A stretch of 64,000 bases of DNA, taken from NCBI RefSeq assembly GCF_009730915.1, contig NC_052482.1:682001-746000 (forward strand), in the 5' to 3' direction. This DNA is from Dioscorea cayenensis subsp. rotundata. Lineage: Eukaryota > Streptophyta > Magnoliopsida > Dioscoreales > Dioscoreaceae. Shown here piece after piece: positions 36,509 to 49,589 of the stretch; within the stretch, counting starts at the first letter, position 1; each line of letters begins with the position of its first letter. The notes beneath the pieces are model-generated. The model was not told the origin of the DNA. It made no database searches and saw only the letters and a list, made by a program, of their open reading frames with translations. The translations under genes and the position numbers were made by a program.

Positions 36509-36986
36509 TCAATCAACTCTTTTCTTCTCCTTCTCCTCCACATTCTTACAAGCTTCCTCACAATTCTTCACATCATTCAGCGCCGCTTCCACAAACATCA
36601 CCACTTCATGATACTCTTTCTCATCCATCGAAATCCTACATTGCTCAATTGCTGCACCGCATCCTCATACTCCTCCTCGCAATCCGCTAAGCATTGAGCA
36701 GCTCTTCCTCATGCGCCTTCACTTGCTCTGCCAGCCTCGTGATCTGGTCTCCTGCCACTGCTGCCTCCTTCGCCGTCAGCCCTATTGCTACACTTGTCAG
36801 CCCGTGTGCGTCGTTGCTTGTTTTGCTTTTTGGATCTGATGTTAGGGTTTCCACACAGAGGTCTTTTAGATCTGGGACTTGTTTGCAGGTTTCTTCGATT
36901 AGGTTGTCAGCGTTGATTGAAGCAATGAGGATGAAGATGTAGAGTGTGATTATGCTAGGGATTGAATGAAGAGAAATGGTCGCCAT
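36509..36986 (-). CDS. Plant invertase/pectin methylesterase inhibitor (PMEI) domain protein, two frameshifts
   Basis: From the ATG at 36986 a signal peptide (MATISLHSIPSIITLYIFIL then IASINA) leads into LIEETCKQVPDLKDLCVETL, the first Cys hairpin of PMEI/invertase inhibitors. The frame continues to HEEELLNA-stop. One base away it resumes as AQCLADCEEEYEDAVQQLS and, after a second shift, MDEKEYHEVVMFVEAALNDV...CEEACKNV with a stop at 36509. These restore the family layout of a four-helix bundle with two disulfides. Such proteins are secreted and inhibit pectin methylesterases or invertases in the wall or vacuole. The length, about 155 residues, is normal. Both shifts are single-base, so sequencing error is likely. 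A TTC repeat lies just upstream. Confidence 0.82.
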
Positions 36987-38185
36987 TAATTCTGAACCTC
37001 TTCTTCTTCTTCTTCTTCTTCTTCTTGGGTGTTGTTCTAGGGTTTTGAGGAAGAGCTTTGGGAATGATTTATATATATATGTATATATAAAAAAGGAAGA
37101 GAAAGTGGTTGTTGTGGTCCTTGTTTTGGAATGAGAGAGGGTGGGGCCATACGTTTTTTTTGCTGTTTGACTTGGTCAATGTTTTCTCTTTTTGAAGAGG
37201 GAATGTTTTCACTTGTCTTATTATATTTTTATGGTCTCTGTTTTTCCTCTATTATATATATATATATAAAATATTAATTATAGTGAATGCTCTTAGAATG
37301 TCTGCAGTTAATTTGACAGTACCAGTTTGGAAGTACATCGAGGGTTAAGTGGAGTTTAGTTAGATTGATTATTTGATGGTTTGTTTATAAAAATGTTGTT
37401 ATAAATATAGTATAAATAAGGTCTCTATATATATATGAAAGTATCAATCAGGAGTTTTCCGCAATTGAGCACGATCATCAAATTAAAATGTATAATGAGG
37501 GTTAATTGGAGTTTAGCTAGACTGAGTACTTATTAATTTATTTATAAAATATTATTGTAGATATAATAGAAATAGAGTTAAACGGTTTAGATTTATTAAG
37601 TTAAGTGTCTAGTTGTAGATAAAAATTGACCTGAATCATGGATATACATAGAAGATGAATCTTTTCATATATATATATACACATAGTGAAAAAAATATAA
37701 ATTAATTTTGAAATTTAATTTAAAAAATTATTATAATATAAAATTGATCATGCTTTAATAAATATTGATATAAATAATGGACATGTGTGAAGTACTATCA
37801 CAAATTTAATACAGTGATAACACTTTCTATTTAGATTAAGATACATCATTATTATTATTATTATTATTTATAAAAACGGCAAATACTAAGGGGAATTTTA
37901 TACATGTTTTAATGAAATAGTAATAATAAATTTTACTTTTATTTTTTAATTTACCATAGTATTTTTCACATGATATAATACCAATAACAATGATGATGAT
38001 GATGAAATCACTAGTTAGAAAAGCCACTAAAGAACTCAAGTGATGCTTCTAGTGTTTCCAAGAAGCAACACACGTGTGCATTCCTCGTCTCTCCTACCAC
38101 TCTCTAGAACACCCCAATGTAAAACTCTTTTTAAACCCCTCAAAACACTCACTAAAAGACCCCCAACAAATTAAACTGAAAAATT

Positions 38186-39634
38186 ATGAACACCATATCA
38201 ACCCTTCGTTCCTCTCTTCGCGCCGCCAACTCCCACCGCACGTGCCTGCAACACCTCGCACGTGCCCTCTCCACAACTCCTTCCGGCACCGACGACCTCA
38301 CCAAGGTATTTATCTTACTATTTCTAATAAAATTAATTATTTTGTTTTTCTTCATTATTCTCTGAAAGTAGATAATTATTCGTAACATTTTTTGAATTAG
38401 TTTCCCATGAGTTTGTGAAACATTCCATTTATTATTATTATTATTATTGAAAGGTATTGTTATTGTTGCTTTATATCATTTTATGGGTATTCAAATTCCT
38501 CTCCTCATTTCACACAATTTTATCTCTTCTCGAAGGATTTAAAACTCTCGAATTTTAAAATTTAATTAATTAATTATATTAAATACCAATTATGAAGAAT
38601 AAAAATTTCATATTAGATAGTGATTTTCCAATAATTAACAAGAAAATATTTTATGAATTTTTATATTTTTAATCTAATAAAGTTTAATAGATATAGTCAT
38701 CCCACCCATTTTTTTACTAGATGTAATTATTTAAATAAATATTCAACAATAATTTCTATACATTTTAAAAATTAATTAATATTAATTTTATAAAAAAATT
38801 TTGGGATAAAAATTTGATTTAATTGGAGTTCTTTATAATTGTGTATTTTTTAATTATAATTAAATATTCATATTTGTTCGGGTTAATTATTTTACTTTAT
38901 AGTAATATTTTTAAATATCTTTATAATTTTTACTTGTCTATTTACATTGTGGATTAAAATAATTCAATTCGATTAAATATGAAAATTTAATTATACCAAA
39001 AATATTACAAAAATATTAAAAAAACTGAAAAAACAAAAACTACAGGAATTTATACTGTACTTAAACCCAAAAGTTTCTGTTTTAGTAACAACATTATTCC
39101 GAAAACACCCTAAAACATTACTCATATTTACACTCCCTGCCATCGCTTCAGAAAACACAAAACAAAGCTGAGAAAAAACCAAAAGGCAATACATCAACAC
39201 CACCAAATCTCAAGACCAGGGAGCTTCCTCCGCCGTCGGATCCATCTCTCCAGCAACGCCGGCGATGCCACGTGTCCAAAGAAGCCCTCGACGGCGTATC
39301 CTGTGTCGGCTTCGACGGAGGCATCATCACCGGCGGTGATTGGAAAGAGGACTTCAAGGAGTACTACGAGGATCACAAGCCATCGCCTTTATCTGAGATC
39401 GAGATCGTGGACACGAGGAAGCCGATAACGAAGGCGATCGATGAGAGGTGGGAGGAGGGAGTGGGGCCGGCGATGGTGGAGGATACGGTGGATGCGGCGC
39501 TGGAGCGGGCGGAGAGGTTGTTCAGAGAGGCGGCGGAGAGAGGAGATCCGGAGGCGCCGCAATCGAAGGCGCTTGCGAGAATGATAGCGATGCGCGAGAG
39601 GAATCACTCTGATGGTTTTTGCCGGCTTATTTAG
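38186..39634 (+). CDS. Two-exon gene with mitochondrial-type presequence, unknown function
   Basis: Exon 1 (38186-38305) encodes MNTISTLRSSLRAANSHRTC then LQHLARALSTTPSGTDDLTK: Arg/Ser-rich, no acidic residues for 35 positions, with RALSTTP resembling a mitochondrial presequence cleavage region. Exon 2 (39152-39634) follows a cag acceptor in phase and encodes 160 residues. These include FDGGIITGGDWKEDFKEYYE, IVDTRKPITKAIDERWEEGV and an Ala/Glu/Arg-rich helix DTVDAALERAERLFREAAER, ending at TAG 39634. Total about 200 residues, intact frame, higher GC than the surroundings. It looks like a conserved plant protein, but I cannot name it. Intron 38306-39151 is strongly AT-rich, as expected. Confidence 0.75.
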
Positions 39635-39639
39635 GGTTT

Positions 39640-40490
39640 TTGGAAGTGAGTAAAAGTTTAAATAATAGTTTGTAGAGGGGTGTTTTTGTATAAATTTTTG
39701 TGGGTTTTTATGTAAATTGGTGGGGTTTTGATGCATGTAAAATGTAATAATTGTCTAAAAATTAGTTGTGTGATATAATTGTAAAATTTGTTAAGTTGAA
39801 ATTTATTTAATCTATGTATATATTTATATATTTCAAATCTAGAAACGAACGTTGTAGCTATTGGATCATCTAACGATAAATATTTATTTATCAATATTAT
39901 TGAATAGCACTAAATAATATTATATAATAGTTTATAGCAATTATTAATTGTAAATGTGTGTAGTGTTTATATAAATAATAGCGGTTGGATTATCATTTAA
40001 TATTTATAAATAAATATTTTATGTTTAATTTGTGTATTATATATATATATGAGGACTAATTATTTGAGGAACGATTTTCCAGATTTGAAGTGGTATCCGT
40101 TGGCAACGGTTACAATCTATTCAAAAACAATTTTAAACAATGTGAAACAGTGTTATACATGTCGTACTATTTAAACAATAGCTTGTGTTAGTATGGAGAT
40201 GACTTAAACTCTCTTTCTATATATTTCGATACTTATGTACGAGTGAGGTTAGGGTTTAGAAAGAGAAACGAAGGAGCTAGATATGTAACAACTTATCGTT
40301 TGTCTGCAAATTGAAAATTTGTGAATGGACTTATATCTATATATGGTATGCCCGATCCTAGCGGGAGACGTAGTGATCACTACGACAACAAAGGTGGGAC
40401 CTACCTGACGTCCATCTCCAGTGCGCGTGAAGGGCCCAAAAACAATTCTCGCTAACATGTAACTCACTAAAGAAAGAGACAAAATCCACA
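39640..40490. other. AT-rich intergenic DNA
   Basis: 3' flank of the preceding gene. No frames, tRNA or clear repeat ends seen. 'ccgttggcaacggttacaat' near 40090 and 'caaccattggatactaat' near 29200 are short self-complementary-type words found in several repeats here. Confidence 0.4.
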
Positions 40491-40492
40491 AT

Positions 40493-41720
40493 GTAACGAG
40501 CCAAAAGTTCTAAATACACTAGAAAGTGAAATCTGAAACAATATACTGAGGGTCGAGTCTAGTGGATCCATAAAGTTTACTGCACATTACAAATCCTATG
40601 ACACGGAGAAGAGAAGAGAGAGTAATAAGTCTCATTGTGCTATCTAGCACAACCCGTCCTAACGTCAGTGTGCGAGAAAGAAAAAGGAGAGTGATGAGTA
40701 ATAGATGTTACGGTGAGTGGTAACATCATAGATATAACGAGTAATAAAAAAATTTCAAATAGTAATTACCACAATAATAATATAAAAGTAGCTAGAAATA
40801 TTCAGATTAGACTAGTTAACACAATGATTTATAAATAGTACAAGTAAATAACATTTTCCAACACATTAAGCACAACTCAAAAATACAAACTGGCTCAAAC
40901 TATTTAGGAGCTAATCGTGGTCGCAACTAAAGACTATGTTGCCTTCTACATGGTGTTGATACCTGAGATTCTCATGTGTGGTGACCCCGGAGTTTCTCCC
41001 ATATAGAAATACACCTCGGTAGCTCCACGCACCTCTTAGCCGAGGAGTAAACTCGAGTTGACCATGCTACCTCTTCTCAGGCGGACCATGGGACCCCAGG
41101 TCTTCAGTTGTCGAATACGTCGTAGTCAGCATCAAAAGCCAAATGTCATGATGTAAGTCTTTCCAAGTCCAACTAGAGGAATCTACCATACGATGTTTGA
41201 ATATGAAAACACGTCAAACCTATTCTATTTGCATATAAATACATATACATATGAACATGCTTCTTTCAAAATAAATACGCATAAGTATAATAGAATCAAC
41301 TATTCTAAATAAGTTCATGCTCAAAGTATATATATAAATATAAAATATATATCAAATGAAATTTGATTTATCATCAGAAATATATTATAAAAATACATAA
41401 AAATATTATTATATTTTTATTAAATCTATGCTAAGTATATGGATTTAGCCACTCTACGTGACAGGACTATTTAGCCGAGGCATGCTCACTCTATGATGAT
41501 TTCGTCCTCTTTGGGAGGATGCTTTTCGCCACCTAAATAGAGGCTAATGAGATGAAATGTTACGTATCGAGGCATGTACCTCTAAGTTTTAGGAGAATAC
41601 GAGTAGTCATTTTTAGACCTAAATAGACCTCAACCTGGAGTAAACCTAGTAAAAGTATTTATAATTTAAATAAATAAAATCATGGCATGCAAATACAACC
41701 ATATATTATTATTGTACACT
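40493..41720. repeat. Probable gypsy LTR fragment
   Basis: Starts 'tgtaacgagcc', similar in style to plant Ty3-gypsy LTR starts. It holds long non-coding, moderately GC-rich text without frames, with motifs such as 'cacctcggtagctccacgca' and 'gaccatgggaccccagg'. It lies in the 3' flank of PHS1. I could not find a matching CA end or target duplication, so this is a compositional call only. Confidence 0.3.
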
Positions 41721-41769
41721 ATGAACACCAAAATACATAAAAAAACTCATAACCACTAAATCAAAAGAA

Positions 41770-44700
41770 TCAAAGTTTTATATCATTGAATGATCTACAA
41801 TGCTTCTTTTTAGGACTTATACTACTACTCCTACTAATCCTTAATCCTTCCAAAGCTTTTTGTATCTCCATTGTCATTGCACTATCAACACTTCCTAAAG
41901 ATATCTTCTTGTGTGACTTCTGCAGATGAAGCTTCAAAGAACTGGTACTCAACCCGGCATTCTTCCCGCAAATCGGGCACACCTTCATCGCCGGCTTTCG
42001 ATGTTGCCATTCCATCGATACCTTCCCGAAAAGCCACTTGTCAAGCTGTAACAGAGCCTTGGCAAACCCGTCGTTTGGTTGCGCTCTCCGGTGAGCTTTC
42101 TTTAGCATGTTCCATGCATCTAATAATGTGAGTCCTCTGCAACAGAAAATATGAACATTTAGACACTTATCAAATGTTCAAAAAATGCAGTTGGTTGTGT
42201 TATTGGATTATTGCGTACTTCCTAAGCATTAAGTATGCGAGCACAACAGTTGCACTTCGGCTTTTCCCTTCGAAACAATGAACCAGAACTTTTCCACCCT
42301 GTTGTTCGACATAATCAATGTAATCAGAAACATCGTCAAAGAGATCACTGATTTCTGCATCCTCATTATCACTTATCTGCAAAGAAATTGGTATCAAGAT
42401 CGTACATTTTGCGATTTGAGTTCATGAAACAAAAGACGAAGCTCTTACGGAAAAGTTCTTGTACTCAAAATGATCAGGATACTGTGAATCAGATTGTCCA
42501 ATTTCATGTGAACATAAACACAGTATGTGTGTGATGCCCAAGTGTTGAAGAGTGTGCATGGACCTTGCAGCAAGAGCTCCTCCGATGAAAACATTACCTG
42601 TAACAAGAGACGGCCGCTCTGTATTTGCAACATCCGAGATCAAAGCTATCCTCTCGAGAATATGTTCAAGTCGAACCTGAAAAGGCAAAGATCTCCGGTT
42701 CAATTATCGGTATTGAACTAGATATAAGATATGAAAGGAATTACCTTTAGTTCATAAGCATCAATGACAGTATTGTTATCAGTCCCCGCGAAAAACCCCG
42801 AATTGAAGTTGTTCTCCTGGCACAACTTGACAACATCGGACCTAAGCATTTCATTCCATTGCTCGAGTTCCTTGTTCATCTCGGCATCAATCTACAACAG
42901 GTATAGAACACAGATATAGGAGAGCTCGCATAGAAATGAAAAGCGTGTGTGTATATATATGGATACTATGCTCATTTCATAGTTTATGATAAGGACTTTT
43001 AAGTATCCAACCTTGGCAAACTTGTTGAAATCCCGAAGCTTCATAGTTAACCGGAGACAATGGGATTGCTCTCCTTTACCTTTTGAATACTTAGCACTCC
43101 AATTCTCCCGGGAGACTGGAGATGTGGATTCAGGGCTGTCTCGAGATGCAAAAGGCGAAGGTTTTGAAGTGTTTCTTTGTAAATCAGAATCACTTAAATC
43201 CACTTGCACTTCATTGGCAACCCGTTCCTTATTTTCAGGACATGGAGTGCTGAAACCAATCCCAAGTGAATGCTGAGGAGAATCAACATCATCCTTCTCT
43301 ACTTCACCAGAGCTTTTGTTGATTATCGATAGGAATACTCTGAAGAGACCATCGAGTTTCTGGTAAAGTGTGAGAAGGAATATATGGAAGCTTTGCAGGT
43401 CCCTTAGTGCCGCACGAAATCCCCCTCGGAACTCATGAACAATGGCTGCCATGTCGGCATTAGAAATTTTGGACACTGCTGGAGTACCCAACTTACCACC
43501 AGAAATTTCACTCAATATATTAGCAGCAAATTCTGAGCTATTCAGTATGAGCTCAACCACTTTGGGATAAACTTCATGATCTTTTGCACGCTTTCCAGCA
43601 GGTGGTCGGCGAGGAACCCCGGAATCAATAGCCACAATATGAAAATCATCACAGGTCTTTGTATCAGACACTTGAGGGGATAGTTCAGGATTTGGCGAAT
43701 CTAATCTGCCATTGACAGAGTTTACCCTTCTTTCTTTCTGAAGAATTTTGATTATATGTGGTCTGTATCTTCTGGCCGCAGATTTATAGGCTTCGTCCAA
43801 CACTTCCTCCATATTTACCGACATGATTTTATCCACATACAAAAGATTTGCATTGTTACCACGCCAGCCAAGTTGTCGGCAAGGGAGTCTATCCTCATTT
43901 CTAAGTATTAGGTCCAGCATCAAGACTCTCCCAAGGGCCGCAGCAGTGATTCGAGCTGCTTCAAATGAATCAAATGCAGCTGAGCTCTCTAGGAGTGGTG
44001 AACCATGAACATAACTGCAAGAACATGAAAAGATTTAATATTGGATTAGATTTCACATTGTTCCTTTGACAACTACTATATCAACTGATCAAGTGGTGCT
44101 CATACTTCATTAAGAAAAGGCATCGACTTAATTCAAGAGCCTCTAACAACTCAGTGCATGTTACTTCCCCGACTTCATCTCCTGTTGTAAAAGCCGCATC
44201 CCGTGCTTTTTCAGTGGCTTCCTTGATCTGTTGCCATTCCGGGCTGGAATTGTGAATAACTCTACCCTGCAAGAGGCATAGAATGATAAAGAATATATTT
44301 TCGCTAGGTCATATACAGAATATGATCCACAATGGAATCAGTGCACCACCTGTGGTGTTTGAACTCTGAGGAGTTTTGCAAATTCATAACCCAATCGTTC
44401 AGATTGTGTTGCCATTCGCGATGATGCAATCTTTACAACTGCAGCCGCTTCCTTCAGCATAAGATCATCGCTCTCCGGAGCAATAAACAGCGCAAAGAAA
44501 ACAACACCCCCAGAGTTTACAGTCACCTGCATCAGTAAAAGGCTTTATTTCTTTAGCTGAAACATAACACAGTAACCAGCCAATCCCAAATTTGAACCAA
44601 GTTATGCGATGAACATTCCTCAGTCAGTACCTTATCCAGTCATTAATACCAGAAACAATTTGAAAAAGCAAGTAAGGTTTTATTATTGAAGGCAAAACAT

Positions 44701-46277
44701 AATCAGGAACACACCTCTAGAGCTCTATTCATTTCGTCCTCTGCATGCTCGTTGCTACTATTATGCTCTGTATGATGCAGTGATGAGAGTGCATCCCAGG
44801 AAAAGTCATTCGATTCAATGTCCAGTGTTGCAGCACTTCCCAGCCTTTCCCACAAACTCATGTCTGCAATTTGGTCAGTGGACAGGACAGTGTCTGAATC
44901 ACCATCTCCTTTCCCTAAATCCAGTCTGCCACTGTAAATCATACATTTCACAATGACACATTAAGTACTTCTCTAGTGAGTCTGCAAGTGAGATAATCAT
45001 AATAGCAAACTAGTGGATAGATGGCTTCTCATCTCAGTAAAGGTTGAAAAATAATCGCATAATGTAAATTTCAGACATTACAACATGAAAAATCCATTCA
45101 AGTTCTGCTCTAATATTCATAAACTGTTAGCATTCAATAATTACTTCTCTTCACTGAAAACTCCACATGAAGAAAGAGTTGATGAGTGTTGATTAATTTC
45201 ATGCACAAAATCAATCAATCCACATAAAGCATAAGAGACAATCTAAGCTATAGATATTGAAATACAGGCTCAGAGAATTCCAAGGGCAGGCATAGCTCCA
45301 TATGCCAAGGAAGAGAAAACTAATATCAAAATAAACACTCTATGTCAAATTGACCAAATAATAAACATAAAAAATTTTGAGAAATCACAGGCACTTAACC
45401 AAAACTATAGTATAAAGCATTATACCATAAACACAAGCAGTTTTCAACCCACAAACCCAATTACATTCTAAAAGTGATGTTCAAATCCAGTTCAAGGTTT
45501 CGCAATACAATTATACAAATCTTTCACTCTTCGATGATTCAGTTAATGCATTATCCACTAACAATAAACCCCATAACTATCAAATCATACTTAATTCAAA
45601 CTAAGTTCACATACTTCAATCCAATGCAAAGCTCATACAGAAATGGCAAGGAACACTACAAATCTTTCAACTCTTCAATAAATGTCTAAATTCAATGCAC
45701 ATTGAATCATCATGCGCTAAGAAAAACAGCAACATAACTATCAAATCACCATAATTTCAAACTAAGTTCACATTGTTCAAAGTTCATACAGAAATAGTAA
45801 GCAAAAAAGGAAAAAAAAAAGATAAATTTTTTCCCTTCAAAGCATTTGCATACCTTTCTCGCTCTAATGAAGACGACGGCGAGAGATCGAAGGGAATGGC
45901 GACATTCTTGGGCGCCCGATGAGGGAATCCAGAGTCCCGGAGCTGGCGGCAGCGCTTACGCACCAGCGCCACCCATCTCTCGAACGCCTGCCCCGGCGAC
46001 GTCGCATCCCCCAACAACAACCACGCCACCTTCATCACCAAACTCAATAAATTCAATCAAGATCCAAAAGAAAACCACACCAAATCGATAACCAAAAGCA
46101 CTCACTCTTGAAGACACCCCGGGTTCCTTATCTCCCTCCCTTCCCTACAAAAAGGCGCGACCTTTAGGGTTGTTTTCTTCTCGAAAACCAAAATTTTAAA
46201 GAAAAAAATGGTACCTGAGGAGTTGTGATGAAAGGGGCCGAGTAGGGCTTCTTCTCCCTTCGCTCCTCCAGTTCCAT
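41770..46277 (-). CDS. PHS1: PHS1 dual-specificity phosphatase with actin-fragmin-kinase-like domain, 11 exons, intact
   Basis: PHS1 (PROPYZAMIDE-HYPERSENSITIVE 1) acts on cortical microtubules: the kinase-like part phosphorylates tubulin and the phosphatase part holds it in check. Exons: 46277-46215, 46144-46106, 46029-45854, 44931-44715, 44526-44350, 44266-44106, 44014-43012, 42891-42745, 42676-42449, 42376-42219 and 42136-41770. All phases agree, giving about 911 residues, close to the known family length. Exon 4 reads MSLWERLGSAATLDIESNDF; exon 7 holds the kinase core RNEDRLPCRQLGWRGNNANL; exon 10 holds the Cys phosphatase loop VHCFEGKSRSATVVLAYLML with the CxxxxxR signature. The C-terminal exon carries CPICGKNAGLSTSSLKLHLQ, a zinc-finger-like stretch. 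The start ATG (MELEERREKKPYSAPFITTP) sits below a CT-rich leader. The 5' part is duplicated at 59385-60826. Confidence 0.93.
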
Positions 46278-46319
46278 GAAACGAAGGAGTGAGCCAAAGT
46301 AAGAGCTTTCCCACTCCAA

Positions 46320-46335
46320 ACAGTACCTTACCTTC

Positions 46336-46374
<39 letters not shown>

Positions 46375-46560
46375 TTTGCTTGCAATTCAAACAAAGAACA
46401 GTTGAAAATGAACCCAAAGCCTCTACTCTCTCTCTCTCTCCCTCTCTCTCGTTCGCTGGCTCTGGTTCTTAGAGATGAGATCTCGCGGCGCCGGCGAGGG
46501 TGAGTCCCCTCTTCTCTTCTCTTCTCTCTCACCCTCTCGCCGGTACACAGAGAAGGGATC
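46320..46560 (-). promoter_or_regulatory. CT/GA-rich leader and proximal promoter of PHS1
   Basis: Long pure CT runs (46339-46371 and 46423-46452), read as GA on the gene strand, lie just upstream of the PHS1 ATG, followed by a GC-richer stretch with 'atctcgcggcggcgacgat'. Such GA-rich 5' leaders are common in plant genes and bind GAGA-type factors; that role is inferred. The copy at 60800-60828 retains a shorter run. Confidence 0.5.
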
Positions 46561-46829
46561 TCGCGGCGGCGACGATCAGGCATACGATAACTCGCGGAGA
46601 TGCATAACGCTCGCTTATCAGCAAGAATATTAGGAGTCTACGGTTTTCCTCTTGATACGGAGTGTATTGATGTATGAATGAGGTAATAGTTTAAGGATGG
46701 AGTTCTGTGAGTTAGTGTACCTGCTCTATGAATCAATGAATCATGATTCATGAATGTGTTTTAACCGGCAAGCTTGTGTCAATGAGCATAAATTATGTTT
46801 CTTATTATTATTATTATTATTATTAAGTA

Positions 46830-47940
46830 TAATACTTGAATTACTCCCTTTATTTTTCTCTTTTTCCTTATGGTCCCTCTATTCAAAAATATACCCCACT
46901 AATCCCTCTACTTTTGAATATAAAACTATTTAGTCTCTTTTACTTTAAAATGGGTCAATTATTGGATGTATTTTCAAGAGTAAAGGTACTAAATATGAAG
47001 AGATTAAGGGTATAGAGACTAAGGAGCTGTTTGGTTGCCCGTATTTTAAATTACAGTGTAAGTCAAATTACATGTAATTGAAATTACTGTATTTTGACTT
47101 ACATCATGGTTGTTTGGTTGCATGTACATGAAAATACTGTATTTATTTTTCAAGTGTTTGATTTTATATAACTTGTGGATTAAAATCACCATGTAAAGTA
47201 AGTGGTGAGATGGCTTTTTTTATTTAAAAAAAAATTATATTTTATAATTTTCTTTAATATTTCATTTTAAATTTTTTTATTTATTTAAATTAATCTATTT
47301 TAATTATTTAAATGGATTTAAATTAATAGATTTTATTTATTTAAAATTAATTTCATTTATCTAAATTAGTTATTTAATATCCTTGAATTTAACTTACTAA
47401 ACGATAATTTAGTGATTATTATTATTATTATTATTATTATTATGTCAAATAAAACTTAAATTAAAGATTTTTAAATCCTTTTATATTACACTCTTTATAA
47501 TATGTAAATGAGAAAAATATTAGAGATAAATTAAAAAAAAAAAAAAAACTACATGGAGGCTTTGGTTTCCTATATCGTTGATCTGGATAATCTCTATGAC
47601 TTCGTCTCCACCGTCGCCTCTATGATCCTCCTCCTAAACACCGCCGGTACCTTTGGCAACTCCCTTAGTCCAGCAAATAGTGAGTCTTCCTCCTCATCCT
47701 CTTCATCTCCTCCATCCAAAGTATGGCCATGCCACACCCATCGATCGCCCAATATAGCAAAGTGTTATCCGATCCTTCCATCTGAGACACCGACGCGGAT
47801 GTGGATTCGACATCAGAGAATCATCTCCTTTAAATTTAGTCTTTTTCAAGAATAAAGAGATTAGTGGGGCACATTTCTGAATAGAGTAGAGGGACCAAAA
47901 TTGAAGAAAGAGAAAAGTAGAGGGACCAATTCAAGTATTA
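46830..47940. mobile_element. TIR (MITE-family) element with nested insertions
   Basis: The left end 'taatacttgaattactccct' and the reverse complement of the right end 'taatacttgaattggtccct' start an inverted repeat of about 110 bp that also pairs 'ccccactaatc' and 'tctacttt' words. Both ends sit in TTA/ATT runs. The inside holds a hAT-MITE-like stretch from about 47025 ('gctgtttggttgcccgta', 'ggttgtttggttgcatgta') and, from 47553, a 100-codon open frame starting MEALVSYIVDLDNLYDF with a Ser run. I do not recognise that frame. Confidence 0.65.
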
Positions 47941-48039
47941 TTATTATTATTATTATTATTTTATATTTTATATTTTATTTTTTTTAAAGTGCACAAGCGA
48001 TTGAGTGGGGCATGTACAAAACAAAGAAATTAACATCTA

Positions 48040-48480
48040 ATCATGCACTCTCATTTTGAGATGTAAGGCTCAAGTCATAAATAAAAACCCACACCGGGGA
48101 TCTATTACCACAATTATTTTTGCAAAGAGAATTTAAACTTGGGATAATAAAAAAAATTTATCACTATTTTAAACAAGTGGGATTGTGCCATTGAGCTATG
48201 AGCTTTTTGGCTTATTTCTTTTATATATCAAATAAAAAAAAATCAATCATACTATGTTAATTTTGAAAACTAAAAAACTGATAAAAATTAATAAAAAAAA
48301 AATATATAAAAACATTTTAAAACAATTCAGAAGGTTATATTAATAACAATTGAAACATATAAAATATAAACAAGTAGGCACTAAACAACCTTTATTAGCT
48401 CAACAGTAAGTTATTAAGCCATCAGTGAACAAGACAGTGGATTGAATCTTGCACGGAATACTATTCTTTGACTTAATTAT
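48040..48480 (-). repeat. SINE-like sequence(s)
   Basis: On the minus strand 'catagctcaatggcaca' (48210-48190) resembles a pol III A box, and 'cccaagtttaaattctc' downstream a degenerate B box, as in tRNA-derived plant SINEs. On the plus strand 48390-48455 has 'agctcaacagtaagttatta...gtggattgaatcttgc', again tRNA-like. Ends and tails were not resolved. Confidence 0.35.
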
Positions 48481-48599
48481 TATTCATGATATTATTTTAA
48501 ATAAATCTTGATGAATTTTTCTGTGAAAATTATTGTATTTTTTTTTTCTCTTTTAGAATTACAATACAATGGGATTTAGCTTAAATATATATATATATA

Positions 48600-49120
48600 T
48601 ATATAGGAGTTTCATATCACAGGCTCGCCCAAAGTTGGGCTCGCTATTAGAAGCCCATCTTGTGGGCACGTGCAAAGAGTGTGCCTTATTATAACTAATA
48701 AAAAAAACCACGTATTTAAGGGCCCACTAGGGCCACCACCAACTGAACAGCGTTCACACCTGCGCGCCTGAATGACAAAGTACAAACAAAGTGCGCCCGC
48801 GTGAAGACGCACCGAACCCGATGACCACTAATACATGCTCTTCAGCTCTTGCTGTTATATGACGTGTCATACTCTTATTAGTTAGATAACTGAGCCCCAC
48901 TTTGAAAAGACAAACTTTGCTGTTTGAAGGAAGACAGGTGATCCAGTGGGCGGTGAGAGAAGACAAGAAGGAACAAATGCATGATAAGCCGTGAACTTCC
49001 ACGTTCTCTGCATCGGTTACTGAGTTAACGACATAATAAATTTTCATGCACCTGAAAATATGACCCACAAGATACCCATTGCCATTCTGGTGTCTCTTGT
49101 GAATTTCTTTGGGAAATGCA
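48600..49120. other. Less AT-rich island, no gene recognised
   Basis: Contains words such as 'gggcccactagggccaccac' and 'gaagacgcaccgaacccgat', and short frames of up to about 100 codons on the minus strand. No family match or splice structure seen. Possibly an old element or non-coding exon. Confidence 0.3.
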
Positions 49121-49589
49121 CTTGATCGTTGATGAATGTGTATAATTTAAGTGGAAATACATTGAATTGCCCTTCTGAAAAAAAAAAATTTCAATGGTCA
49201 AAATAAATAAATTTGTATAATTTAAGTAAAAATATTTTTATGAATATAAATAAATAAATTAATCAGTATATATATATATATATTTATAAAACCGACAATT
49301 ACTGTCAAAATGAGGGACAAATACAGAGATATATCTGTTAAACAATCCCCCCTTCCCCCAAATGGATGTTGTTAATTAATTACTTCCTATGTTCTTTTGT
49401 AGTTGTCATGTTTTGAAACTCTTCTCTATTCCTTTTTACTTATCATATTAAAAATTTTGTACAATATACAATTTTCAATAAATTACAATCAACTAAATAT
49501 TAAATTATATACTCCATTAGTGAAGTTTTACATATTGATAGTTTTGAAATGTAATGGAATTTTTTATAAAGTATAAGAAACCAATTACT

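Noticed and set aside
46164-46583. 139-codon Arg/Glu-rich minus frame at the PHS1 leader
   Set aside because: Made by the GA microsatellite; the real exon 1 uses only its MELEERREKK part.
47553-47855. 100-codon frame called as a gene
   Set aside because: It lies inside a TIR element, with no family, no splice context and biased Ser/Pro composition; mentioned only within the element.
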